Shown here: one piece after another, positions 47,725 to 55,988 of the stretch
Position numbering within the stretch: position 1 is the stretch's first letter
Layout of the letters: the number at the start of each line of letters is the position of its first letter
DNA from: JBDTSW01 sp963758845
Lineage (GTDB): Bacteria > Actinomycetota > Thermoleophilia > Solirubrobacterales > 70-9
DNA: 64,000 nucleotides
Reading direction: 5' to 3'
NCBI GenBank assembly: GCA_963758845.1
Contig: CAVWWX010000002.1
Coordinates: 744,001-808,000, forward strand
The notes under the pieces: generated by a model
Database searches by the model: none
What the model was told of the DNA's origin: nothing
What the model saw: only the letters and a program-made list of their open reading frames with translations
Position numbers and translations under genes: made by a program

Positions 47725-48990
47725 CTAAGCGCTTGCCGTCGAGGCCGCGGCCGACTCGGGGTCGCCGCCGTTCTGGGCCTCGAGCTCGCGGGCCCAGTGG
47801 TTCAGCTCGCGGCGGGCGATCACCATCTTGTGGACCTCGTCGGGCCCGTCGGCGACCTTCAGCATCCGGCTGAAGCGCCACATGCCGGCCAGCGGGGTGT
47901 CGTCGGACATGCCCAGGGCGCCGTGCACCTGGATCGCGCGGTCGAGCACGTCCATCACCACGTTGGCGGCGACGACCTTGATCATCGAGATCTCCCGCCG
48001 CGCCGCCTTCTTGCCCTGCGTGTCCATCTTCCACGCGGCGAGGAGCGTCAGCAGGCGCGCCTGCTCGGTCTCCATCCGGCTCTTGGCGATGAAGTCCTGG
48101 ATGAACTGCTTCTCGGCGAGCTTGCCGCCATGCGTCTCGCGCACGAGCGCCCGCTTGCACATCATCTCGATCGCCCGCTCGCAACTGCCGATCGCGCGCA
48201 TGCAGTGGTGGATGCGGCCGGGGCCCAGGCGGTCCTGGGCGATAGCGAACCCGGCCTGGCGCGGGCCAAGCAGGTTCGCCTCGGGCACGCGGCAGTCCGC
48301 GTAGCGGATCTCGCAGTGGCCCGGTCCGCCGTCGTGGCCCATCACCGGGACGGGGCGCACCAGGTCGAAGCCGGGGTTGTCGACCGGGACCAGGATCATC
48401 GAGGCGCGCGCGTAGCGGTGGGCATCGGGGTCGGTCACGACCATCGCGATCGCCACGTCGGCGCCCACGGCGCCCGACGTGAACCACTTGTGCCCGTTGA
48501 TCACCCACTCGCCGTCCACCAGCTCGGCTCGGGTCTGGAGCGTCGTCGGATCCGAGCCCGAGACCTCGGGCTCGGTCATCGAGAAGCACGAGCGGATCTC
48601 GCCGTCGAGCAGCGGTTGGAGCCAGCGCTCCCGCTGCTCGTCGGTGCCGTGCTCGGCGAGGATCTCCATGTTGCCCGTGTCGGGGGCCGCGCAGTTGAAC
48701 GCCATCCCGGCGATGGCCGGGCTGCGGCCCATCTCCTCACACAGCAGGCCGTACTCCCAGTTGGTCAGCCCGGGGCCGTAGCGCTCGTCGGGCATGAAGA
48801 GGTTCCAGAGGCCCTCGGAGCGGGCCCGCTGGCGGATCGCCACCAGGATCTCCGGGTAGGCGACGCCGGGCTTGACCTCGTCGTCGAGGGCGGCGAGCGC
48901 CTCCATCTCGACCGGGTAGACGTGCTCGTCGAGGAAGGCGCGGATCCGCTGGCGCAGCTCCTCGACGCGTGCGCTGGGCTCGAAGTCCAC
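47725..48990 (-). CDS. Acyl-CoA dehydrogenase (ACAD10/11-type)
   Basis: This 421-residue dehydrogenase starts at GTG 48990 (VDFEPSARVEELRQRIRAFLDEHVYP). It has MTEPEVSGSDPTTLQTRAEL, WFTSGAVGADVAIAMVVTDP, GPGRIHHCMRAIGSCERA and IQVHGALGMSDDTPLAGMWRFSR, the pattern of long ACAD11-like enzymes often paired with an APH kinase. In that pathway it would eliminate phosphate from a 4-phospho-acyl-CoA to give an enoyl-CoA. A -10 box lies only six bases from the GTG, and a palindrome covers the promoter, so expression is probably leaderless and repressor-controlled. Confidence 0.87.
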   Translation of the reverse strand: MDFEPSARVEELRQRIRAFLDEHVYPVEMEALAALDDEVKPGVAYPEILVAIRQRARSEGLWNLFMPDERYGPGLTNWEYGLLCEEMGRSPAIAGMAFNCAAPDTGNMEILAEHGTDEQRERWLQPLLDGEIRSCFSMTEPEVSGSDPTTLQTRAELVDGEWVINGHKWFTSGAVGADVAIAMVVTDPDAHRYARASMILVPVDNPGFDLVRPVPVMGHDGGPGHCEIRYADCRVPEANLLGPRQAGFAIAQDRLGPGRIHHCMRAIGSCERAIEMMCKRALVRETHGGKLAEKQFIQDFIAKSRMETEQARLLTLLAAWKMDTQGKKAARREISMIKVVAANVVMDVLDRAIQVHGALGMSDDTPLAGMWRFSRMLKVADGPDEVHKMVIARRELNHWARELEAQNGGDPESAAASTASA

Positions 48991-48996
48991 ACAGTC

Positions 48997-49027
48997 ATTC
49001 TATGCCGGAACACAAAGTGTTCCGGCA
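48997..49027 (-). promoter_or_regulatory. Promoter with 11-base operator palindrome before the acyl-CoA dehydrogenase
   Basis: TGCCGGAACAC (49003-49013), AAA and GTGTTCCGGCA (49017-49027) form a perfect dyad of the TetR-operator type. On the - strand TAGAAT (49002-48997) touches it and lies six bases before GTG 48990, so a bound protein would cover the promoter core. No TetR gene is adjacent. Confidence 0.65.
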
Positions 49028-49038
49028 GCAGCATGTAA

Positions 49039-49055
49039 GGCGGGCGAAGCCCGCC
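49039..49055 (-). terminator. Hairpin after the TauE-like gene
   Basis: GGCGGGC (49039-49045), GAA and GCCCGCC (49049-49055) form a compact perfect stem, 29 bases past the TauE-like stop on the same strand, a likely terminator without a clear U-run. Confidence 0.5.
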
Positions 49056-49083
49056 GCAGGTGATTCCCTGCCGGGGTGGGACG

Positions 49084-49981
49084 TCAGGGGGTCGCGGCGG
49101 CGGTGGATCGCAGCCGTCGCTGCGAGATGGCCTGGATGCTGAACAGCCCGCCCACGAGGACGGCGGCGACCAGGATCGCCGGGATGACGACGCTCGGGTC
49201 GCCCTCCTTGACCACCAGCGTCGTCCCCGACGCGACGAGCACCACGGCCAGGGCCCGGCGCAGGAACGCCTGCGGCGCGCGCACGGACAGCATGCCGCCC
49301 AAGAGGACGCCCGGGACCGAGCCCAGCAGGATGTTCCCGGCGAGCACGAAGTCGACGTTGCCCCCGATCCAGTGCGCGATCCCGGCCGCCCACAGCAGCA
49401 CGGCCGCGTGGAAGATGTCGGTGCCGACCACGCGCTGAGGCGTCAGCCGGAAGATCGCGATCAGGGCGATCGCGATCAGGGTGCCGCTGCCGGCCGAGGT
49501 CAGGCCGATCACGAAGCCGGTCGTGACGCCGGTGATGACCGCGGCGATGATGTGGCGGCGGTAGAGGTGGACCGCGTAGCGCTCGGCGATCACGTCCTTG
49601 AAGAAGATCGAGCGCAGAAGCGTCGCGATTCCCACGACCAGCAGGGCGCCGCCGAGCATGCCCAGGACGAGCTTGTCGAGGTCCTCGCCGTACGTGCGCT
49701 GGAGCAGCTCGATGACGTATACGCCCGCCGAGCGCCGACGGCACGCTGCCGACGGCCAGCCAGAAGGCGATGCCGCGGTGGACGGTCTTCAGCTTCAGGT
49801 GCTGGTAGCCGCCGACGGTCTTGGTGACCGCGGCGTAGAAGATGTCCGTCCCGATCGCGGTCACCGGCGAGATTCCGAAGATGATGATCAGCAGGGGCGT
49901 CATCAGCGATGCCCCGCCCATGCCGGTCATGCCGACGAGCAGCCCGATACCGAGCCCGAAGAAGATGATCGCTGGGTCCAT
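49084..49981 (-). CDS. TauE/SafE-family sulfite/organosulfur exporter (frameshifted)
   Basis: This membrane protein of about 298 residues has two TauE/SafE halves. The first starts IIFFGLGIGLLVGMTGMGGAS at ATG 49981; the second has VTTGFVIGLTSAGSGTLIAI and LTPQRVVGTDIFHAAV. The frame shifts near 49726-49734, between LGG and VYVIELLQRTYGEDL. It may export sulfite or a related anion, which fits the Rrf2 gene beside it and the sulfate-reduction operon 4 kb away. Confidence 0.82.
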
Positions 49982-50073
49982 GGCAGATGCTCCGCCGGGC
50001 GGGGACCTTCCCTCGACGCATTCCTAGCTTGTGACCGACTACGGCCTCAAGCAGCGCGGGATGCTAGCACGCC

Positions 50074-50536
50074 CTAGCGCTTGATCCACGCCTCGGGGTT
50101 CTGCAGGATCGCGTCGATCTGCCAGGGCAGGTCGCCCTCTGGCGATCTCGGCGAGGGTGATGCTCTCGAGTACCCCGCGCAGGTTGGCGCGCACGGCGAC
50201 CCAGACGTCGCGGAGCTTCTCGGCGGGACCCGCGTAGTGGAGGTCCTCGGGAGCGGACTCGTGGATGTTCGCGAGCGGCCCCTCGACGGCGCGGATCACG
50301 TCGGCGATCGTGATCTCCTCGGGGGGATCGCGGTCGAGCCAGTAGCCGCCCTTGTAGCCGCGCTTGGCCCGGATCAGGCGAGCGTGCTTGAGCTCGAGCA
50401 GGATGTGCTCGAGGAACTGGAGCGGGATGTCCTGCGCCTGCGCGAGCTGCTCGCCCTTGATCGGCTCGCCCTCGGGGGCGGCGGCCAGCTCAAGCGCGGC
50501 CCGGACCGCGTAGTCGGCTTTGGCGGAAATCCTCAT
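50074..50536 (-). CDS. Rrf2-family transcriptional regulator without Fe-S cysteines (frameshifted C terminus)
   Basis: This regulator is about 154 residues. ATG 50536 gives the family start MRISAKADYAVRAALELA; GTG 50554 would add six residues. The HTH is IKGEQLAQAQDIPLQFLEHILLELK and the wing RAKRGYKGGYWL. No cysteine occurs, so it cannot hold the cluster of IscR/NsrR and is closer to CymR-type proteins. The frame shifts near 50136-50142; the other frame gives the natural end DLPWQIDAILQNPEAWIKR with a stop at 50074-50076. A TauE exporter follows. It may control the sulfate operon whose palindrome is at 57921-57941. Confidence 0.82.
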
Positions 50537-50569
50537 CTCGGCGATTTCGTCCACAATGCTGCGCTCCTC

Positions 50570-51390
50570 ATGATCGACCTACAGAGCCATTCAACTGTTT
50601 CAGACGGCCAACTCCCGCCCGCCGACGTCGCCCGCTCGGCCGCCGAGGCGGGCGTGACGGTGATGTCCCTCACCGACCACGACGGCGTCGCCGGCGTCGA
50701 GGAGGCTAGCGCCGTCGCCGCCGAGCTCGGGATCGAGAACGTCCCGGCGACCGAGATGTCCTGCGTCCACAAGTACTCCGAGGACCTGCACATCTGCGGC
50801 TACTGGGTCGACGTCCAGCGGATCCAGCCCGCCTGCGACCGCGCTCAGCAGGAGCGGGTGGACCGGGCGAAGGAGATCATCGAGCAGCTGAACTCGCACG
50901 GCGTCGATGTCACGTTCGAGGCCGCGGTCGAGAAGGCGGGCGCCGCCGACGCGATCGGCCGTCCGCACATCGCCAAGGCGGCGGGCGCGGGTCCCGACCT
51001 CGGGCCCTTCTTCGAGGAGTACCTCGTGCCCGGGCGCCAAGGCGTTCGTCTCCCGCAAGTGGCCGTCGGCCGAGCAGGCGGTCGAGCTGATCCACGACGC
51101 CGGCGGCGTCGCCGTCGTCGCCCATCCGTACTGGGACGTGCAGGACCCCGAGCAGGTCCGCGACCTCGTCGAGAGCCTCGCCACGCGACGTCGGCCTCGA
51201 CGGGATCGAGACCTTCTATCCGCCGCACACGGCCGAGCAGACGAAGCACTGCCTCGAGCTCTGCGAGGAGTTCGACCTGGTTCCGACGGCGTCGTCGGAC
51301 TTTCACGGCCCGACGCACAAGACGTTCTCGCGCTGGGGCGCCTACGACACCTACGGGCTCGGCGAGCCGCAGGTGCCCCCGAAGCCCTGA
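50570..51390 (+). CDS. PHP-domain phosphoesterase (two frameshifts)
   Basis: This PHP-family metallo-phosphoesterase (TrpH/RNase AM-like) is about 273 residues. Motifs are DLQSHSTVSDGQLPPADV, MSLTDHDGVAGVEEA, GRPHIAKA, VVAHPYWDV and SSDFHGPTHKT, supplying the His/Asp metal ligands. The reading frame changes near 51036-51045 and again near 51180-51186 before reaching TGA 51390. Starts at ATG 50570, divergent from the Rrf2 gene by 33 bases. Relatives degrade 3',5'-bisphosphates or short RNA; the exact substrate is open. Confidence 0.8.
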
Positions 51391-51439
51391 ACGCGCTCGC
51401 GGCCCGCCGACGTGGTGGAGCTGTCGGCGGGGGGCCGGC

Positions 51440-51922
51440 CTAGAGCCGGCGGCCGAGGAACAGCGTGCGGCCGGGGCCCTTGGGCTCGAGCGAGAATCCG
51501 CACGCTTCATAGAGCGCGATCGCGGCCTCGTTGTCGGCGTTGACGTCGAGCTCGATCCGCTTGCACCCGCGCTCGCGCGCACGGTCGAACGAGGCCTCGA
51601 CGAGCGCCCGGCCGAGGCCCGCGCCACGGGCATCGCCCTCGACGAACAGGTCCTCGAGCCAGCAGTCCTCGGCCGAGGTCCAGACACTGAAGCGGAAGCG
51701 GAGCTGGGCGACGCCAGAGGGCGCGCCGTCGCCGGCGGCGCCCAGCAGGTACTCGCCATCGCCGCCGGCCAGGATCCGCGCGGCGCTGGCGCGGATCGAC
51801 GCCACGGCGGGCTCGCTCTTGTGCCAGTGGTCGCGAAACCCGGCGATGAGCTTGGCAACGGCGTCGAGCTCGTCCTCGCCGGCGCGCCAGACGCGCACGC
51901 CCTCTGATCCACCGTCGCTCAC
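51440..51922 (-). CDS. GNAT family N-acetyltransferase
   Basis: The 160-residue GNAT starts at GTG 51922 (VSDGGSEGVRVWRAGEDELD). It has DLFVEGDARGAGLGRALVEA as the acetyl-CoA loop and ADNEAAIALYEACGFSLEP as motif B. The longer frame upstream is non-coding. It lies 29 bases after the adenylate cyclase start on the opposite side of a short gap, on the same strand and downstream of that gene. Substrate unknown. Confidence 0.84.
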   Translation of the reverse strand: MSDGGSEGVRVWRAGEDELDAVAKLIAGFRDHWHKSEPAVASIRASAARILAGGDGEYLLGAAGDGAPSGVAQLRFRFSVWTSAEDCWLEDLFVEGDARGAGLGRALVEASFDRARERGCKRIELDVNADNEAAIALYEACGFSLEPKGPGRTLFLGRRL

Positions 51923-51950
51923 GGCGGCATCATCACATGCGGCCGCCGCG

Positions 51951-53489
51951 TCAGCCCGCCGGCTTCGCCGGGCGCGTCGGCTGTGAGCGGCCGCGGAGCT
52001 CGACCTCGTCACCCAGCTCCCAGCGCGCTCCCTCCTCCTCGGATGCCGCGTCGATCGCCGCGTCGGAGGCCAGCACGCCGCCCTCCGACTTCGCGAGCTC
52101 GGTGAGCCGCGCCGCCTCGTTCACCGGGTCGCCGATCACGGTGTACTCGAACCGCTTCTCCTCGCCGATGTTGCCCGCAACGACCTCTCCCGACGAGACG
52201 CCGATTCCGGCCTCGACCCCTTCGAGGTCGCCCAGCCGCCGCTGCAGCTCCCGCGCGGCGGCGAGGGCCTTCGCGGCATGGTCGTCCAGCGGCACCGGCG
52301 CACCGAATATGGCCAGCGCCGCGTCACCCTCGAACTTGTTGACCCAGCCGGAGTGCTCGCGCACGGACTCGACGACGATCGCGAAGAACCCGTTGAGGGT
52401 CTCGACCACCTCCTGCGGTGGCCGCTCGGCGGCCAGCGTGGTCGAGCCGACCATGTCGACGAACAGCACCGAGACCTCGCGCGTCTCGCCGCCGAGCTCG
52501 ACGTCCTCCTCCATGGCCGCGCGGGCGACCTCCTCGCCCACGTGGCGCCCGAACAGGTCGTGGATCTTCTCGCGCTCGCGAAGGCCCGCGACCATCTGGT
52601 TGAACCCGGCCTGCAGCAACCCGATCTCGCTTCCGTCATACACGGGGATCCGCGTGTCCAGCTCGCCCTGCTCGACCCGCGAGATCGCCCCGCGGACCGC
52701 TCTGATCGGGTCCGCGACCGCCCGGGCCGCGAGCGTCGTCACGTAGAAGCCGATCGCGATCGCCACCACGGCGAGCACCAGGGCGGCCAGCGCGAGCTGG
52801 TCGGCCGTGAAGTCCCCCTCGATCAGGGTCGACAGGGCGACGAGCACGAGCCCGACCAGCGGGATCCCGGTGCCCAGCGCCCACGCCAGCAGCGCCCTGG
52901 CCTTCACACCAGGCGCGTGCGTCTCCTGTCCCACGCCCTCCGCAAGCGCCCGGGCGGCTGCGGGCCGAAGCATCCGCTCGCTCAGGAGGTAGGCGATCGC
53001 GCACGTCGTGAGGCCGCCCAGGACGACCGTCATCGCGACCCGCGCCCCCAGCTCGGGCGCGTAGGTCCAGTTGAGCACACCGAAGAGAACGGCGGCCAGC
53101 CCCCACAGGGTGGCGTGGACGCGCACGATCCTGTACGGGGCCCGAAGGACGTACTGGCGTTCCTCCTCGGTCGCGGGGCGCTCCGAGCGTAGCCAGGCGT
53201 TGACCGGCACCATGCGCCGCGAGCCCCAGACTGCCCCAACCACGGCGCCGAGGAGCAGGTAGCCCGCGGTCACCGCGAGGTTCAGGATCACGGCGCCCTC
53301 GGAGTCGGCCTCGGGCGAGGGGAGGACGAGGCCCAGGAAGACGAATACCACGGCCGCGCCGATCGCGTTCGCGATGGTGAGGAGGGCGATCAGCAGGATC
53401 TGGGTGCGCCGCGCGATCGCGCGGCCGGGCTCGTCGGGGCTGGGGAACAGCCATCCGACCAGGGGGAGCCGGCTCGCGGTGCTCGACAT
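51951..53489 (-). CDS. Membrane-bound class III adenylate/guanylate cyclase with HAMP domain
   Basis: This 512-residue protein has about six membrane segments in the first 265 residues, a HAMP linker (VADPIRAVRGAISRVEQGELD), then a catalytic domain with VSVLFVDMVGSTTLAAERPP (first metal Asp), NKFEGDAALAIFGAP (substrate-specifying Lys and second Asp) and YTVIGDPVNEAARL. The topology matches mycobacterial Rv1318c/Rv3645-type cyclases. The Lys in NKFEGD favours ATP as substrate. ATG 53489. It should signal through cAMP from the membrane. Confidence 0.9.
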   Translation of the reverse strand: MSSTASRLPLVGWLFPSPDEPGRAIARRTQILLIALLTIANAIGAAVVFVFLGLVLPSPEADSEGAVILNLAVTAGYLLLGAVVGAVWGSRRMVPVNAWLRSERPATEEERQYVLRAPYRIVRVHATLWGLAAVLFGVLNWTYAPELGARVAMTVVLGGLTTCAIAYLLSERMLRPAAARALAEGVGQETHAPGVKARALLAWALGTGIPLVGLVLVALSTLIEGDFTADQLALAALVLAVVAIAIGFYVTTLAARAVADPIRAVRGAISRVEQGELDTRIPVYDGSEIGLLQAGFNQMVAGLREREKIHDLFGRHVGEEVARAAMEEDVELGGETREVSVLFVDMVGSTTLAAERPPQEVVETLNGFFAIVVESVREHSGWVNKFEGDAALAIFGAPVPLDDHAAKALAAARELQRRLGDLEGVEAGIGVSSGEVVAGNIGEEKRFEYTVIGDPVNEAARLTELAKSEGGVLASDAAIDAASEEEGARWELGDEVELRGRSQPTRPAKPAG

Positions 53490-53509
53490 CAGGCGGCGAG
53501 CCTAGAACG

Positions 53510-53542
53510 CAGACGGCCCGGGCGCGCCGCCCGGGCCGTCTG
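53510..53542 (-). terminator. Perfect 15-base hairpin between cysC and the cyclase gene
   Basis: CAGACGGCCCGGGCG (53510-53524) and CGCCCGGGCCGTCTG (53528-53542) pair fully around a CGC loop, the strongest hairpin in the window. It lies 47 bases past the cysC stop and 20 bases before the cyclase start. It most likely ends the sulfate operon transcript. Confidence 0.75.
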
Positions 53543-53567
53543 TAACGCAATCGATACGCCAACCCAG

Positions 53568-53585
53568 TTGGGGTCTGACCTTGGG
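53568..53585. repeat. Half copy of the GGGGTCTGACC repeat
   Basis: TTGGGGTCTGACCTTGGG shares GGGGTCTGACC and a following TTGGG with the right arm of the element at 31722-31740. It sits immediately after the cysC stop. Confidence 0.45.
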
Positions 53586-53588
53586 TTG

Positions 53589-54140
53589 CTAGGCGGCGAC
53601 GGCCGCCGGGATCAGCTCGCGCTCCTCGAGGTAGGTGAGGATCTGCTGAGCCGACTCCTCCGGGGACTGGGTCTCGGTCTCGATCACGAGCTCGGCGTTC
53701 TCCGGCGGCTCGTACGGGTCCGAGACGCCGGTGAACTCCTTGATCTCGCCCGAGCGCGCCTTGGCGTAGAGCCCCTTGACGTCGCGCTGCTCGCAGACCT
53801 CCACCGATGCCTTGGCGTAGACCTCGATGAACCGGTCGTCCATCATCTCGCGAGCCTCGTTGCGGATCTCCTTGTACGGGGAGATCGCCGCCGTGATCAC
53901 GGGCACGCCGTGACGCGACAGCAGGTTCGCCACGAAGGCGATGCGACGGATGTTCGTGTCGCGGTCCTCCTTCGAGAAGCCCAGGCCCTTGGACAGGTTC
54001 TCCCGGACGATGTCGCCGTCGAGGACCTCGAGCGCGACATCGCGCTTGCGGAGCTCCTTGACGAGTTGATTGGTGATGGTGGTCTTGCCCGAGCCGGAGA
54101 GGCCGGTGAACCACAGCGTGAAGCCCTTCTGCTCGCTCAT
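53589..54140 (-). CDS. cysC: Adenylylsulfate kinase
   Basis: This 183-residue APS kinase has P-loop GLSGSGKT (13-20), VLDGDIVRENL (41-43 DGD), SKEDRDTNIRRIAFVANLL and ITAAISPYKEIRNEAREMM. ATG 54140 overlaps the sat stop (TGATG). It phosphorylates APS to PAPS. As the downstream reductase is of the cluster-binding type that can use APS, PAPS may serve sulfation or both uses. It is the last gene of the sulfate operon. Confidence 0.94.
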   Translation of the reverse strand: MSEQKGFTLWFTGLSGSGKTTITNQLVKELRKRDVALEVLDGDIVRENLSKGLGFSKEDRDTNIRRIAFVANLLSRHGVPVITAAISPYKEIRNEAREMMDDRFIEVYAKASVEVCEQRDVKGLYAKARSGEIKEFTGVSDPYEPPENAELVIETETQSPEESAQQILTYLEERELIPAAVAA

Positions 54141-55222
54141 CAAATCCCTTCCTTGTATGCGTCGATCAGGATCGTCGCAACCTCGTCCCTGCTGAATTCG
54201 TGGGGCGGCTTCTCGCCGGCCTCGAGCATCTCGCGCACCTTCGTCCCAGACAGGAACAGGTGCGACTCCTGCGGGTGCGGGCAGGTCTTCGACGAGCCCA
54301 TCCCCTCGCACTCGTTGCACCAGAAGGTGTGCTCGAAGAACAACGGGGTGATGCCCAGCTTGTCGATGTCGATGTCATCGAAGATCCGCTGCGCGTCGTA
54401 GGTGCCGTAGTAGTCGCCCACGCCGGCGTGGTCGCGGCCCACGATGAAGTGGGTGCAGCCGTAGTTGCGGCGGATGATCGCGTGGAGCACGGCCTCACGC
54501 GGGCCCGCGTAGTGCATCTTGCCGGGGTTGACGCCAAGCATCACGTGATCCGGGTGGTAGTAGTTATCCATCAGGACCTCGTAGCAGCGCATCCGCACGT
54601 CGGCGGGGATGTCGCCCTTCTTGGTCTCGCCGATCAGCGGGTGGATGTACAGCCCGTCGCAGATCTCGAGCGCGGCCTTGGTCAGGTACTCGTGCGCCCG
54701 GTGAATCGGGTTGCGCGTCTGGAACGCGACGATCCGCTTCCAGCCCCGGTCGGCAAAGGCCTGCTTCGACTCCTCGGTGGTCTGGTAGCGCTTCATGAAC
54801 GCGTCCTCGTGGTCGGGGAGCGCGTCGGCCTCGATCTTCCCGGCGACGCATCGGTTGCCCTCCTCGCGGATGGCGGCCACGCCGGGATGCTCGTTGTCGG
54901 TCGTGCGGTAGACCTTCTCGGCCTCCAGCTCGACGTCGCGCTCAAAGACCTCGCTCACGTGAAGGCGGCCAAGCGCCTTGCCGTTGGGGGCCGACAGCTC
55001 GACGACGTCGCCCTCGGAGCAGTCCAGGTCGGTCGCCAGCGTGATCGGGATCGGCCAGATCTCGCCGCCCGAGGCGAGCGTCATGTTCTCGCATACTGAG
55101 CGCCAGTCGTCGGCTCCCATGAATCCCTCGAGCGGCGCGAAGCCGCCGTTTGCGAGCAGCTCGAAGTCGCTGGCCTGACGGTTGGTGAGCGTCAGACTCA
55201 GCGCCGTCTCGGCGCTACCCAT
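54140..55222 (-). CDS. sat: Sulfate adenylyltransferase (ATP sulfurylase)
   Basis: This 360-residue homomeric ATP sulfurylase has QTRNPIHRAH (168-177), GVNPGKMHYAGPREA, GRDHAGVGDYYG (262-273) and a C-terminal zinc-like CNECEGMGSSKTCPH. ATG 55222 is chosen since it overlaps the cysH end by eight bases; the longer frame only shadows cysH. It makes APS from sulfate and ATP. The CysD/CysN type is absent here. Confidence 0.94.
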   Translation of the reverse strand: MGSAETALSLTLTNRQASDFELLANGGFAPLEGFMGADDWRSVCENMTLASGGEIWPIPITLATDLDCSEGDVVELSAPNGKALGRLHVSEVFERDVELEAEKVYRTTDNEHPGVAAIREEGNRCVAGKIEADALPDHEDAFMKRYQTTEESKQAFADRGWKRIVAFQTRNPIHRAHEYLTKAALEICDGLYIHPLIGETKKGDIPADVRMRCYEVLMDNYYHPDHVMLGVNPGKMHYAGPREAVLHAIIRRNYGCTHFIVGRDHAGVGDYYGTYDAQRIFDDIDIDKLGITPLFFEHTFWCNECEGMGSSKTCPHPQESHLFLSGTKVREMLEAGEKPPHEFSRDEVATILIDAYKEGI

Positions 55223-55988
55223 TGATCCCGCACTCCGTGCGGTCGGTTCCGGCCCAACGGCCTGCGCGGTCATCCTCGCCGGTGTCAGGCCGCGAGGTGC
55301 AGGGCATGCACCCGATCGACGGGTAGCCCTTGTCGTGAAGTGGGTTGTATGGCACGTGGTGGTCCTTTAGGTAGTTCCAGACTCGCTTGTCGTCCCAGTC
55401 GGCGAGCGGATTCAGCTTCCAGAGTCCGAACCGTTCGTCCCATCCAAACTTGGGAGCCGTCGCTCGCGTGTCCGAATCGACGCGGCGAACGCCCGACACC
55501 CAGCAGTCGACCCCGACCAGGGCGCGCCGCATGGTAGCTACCTTGCGCGGGGCGCAGCACTCGTCGTCGGGTCCCCACTCGCCCGCGTCCCATCGCTGCC
55601 GCAGGCCCGGCGGGTTGTCCTGCACGTAGCGCTCGAACTCGATCCCGAAGTGCTCCGCGAGGCGGTCGCGCGTCTCGTAGGTCTCGGGAAACAGCAGCTC
55701 GGTGTCGAGGTAGAAGAAGCTGGCCTCGGGGTCGGTGCGGTGAGCGAGGTCGATCGTGACCGAGCTGGTCTTCTGGAACGACACGGCGAAGCGCAGCTTG
55801 GGGCGGAAGGCTTCGATCGCCCACGCGACGGCGTCCTCGGCCGAGAGCGGCTCGATCTCGGCCGTGACCTCGGCCGGGTCGACAAGCTTTCCGCCGATCG
55901 TTGGCAGGCGGCCGTTGCCGTTGCCGTTCTCGGCCGGCAGCGGGGTGTCGAGCACGAAGGGACGCAGCCGCGTCGCCGAGTCGCTCAT
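55215..55988 (-). CDS. cysH: Assimilatory APS/PAPS reductase with 4Fe-4S cluster motif
   Basis: The 257-residue reductase has Cys144-Cys145 (DDECCAPRK) and Cys227-x2-Cys230 (GCMPC), the four ligands of the 4Fe-4S cluster found in APS-using enzymes, and the C-terminal TECGING with catalytic Cys253. ATG 55988 overlaps the sir stop (ATGA). It reduces activated sulfate to sulfite. A cluster-bearing CysH normally uses APS and sometimes both APS and PAPS. Confidence 0.92.
   Translation of the reverse strand: MSDSATRLRPFVLDTPLPAENGNGNGRLPTIGGKLVDPAEVTAEIEPLSAEDAVAWAIEAFRPKLRFAVSFQKTSSVTIDLAHRTDPEASFFYLDTELLFPETYETRDRLAEHFGIEFERYVQDNPPGLRQRWDAGEWGPDDECCAPRKVATMRRALVGVDCWVSGVRRVDSDTRATAPKFGWDERFGLWKLNPLADWDDKRVWNYLKDHHVPYNPLHDKGYPSIGCMPCTSRPDTGEDDRAGRWAGTDRTECGING

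Noticed and set aside
47797..49038. A 413-codon + strand open frame
   Set aside because: It mirrors the acyl-CoA dehydrogenase on the - strand; only the latter has family motifs.
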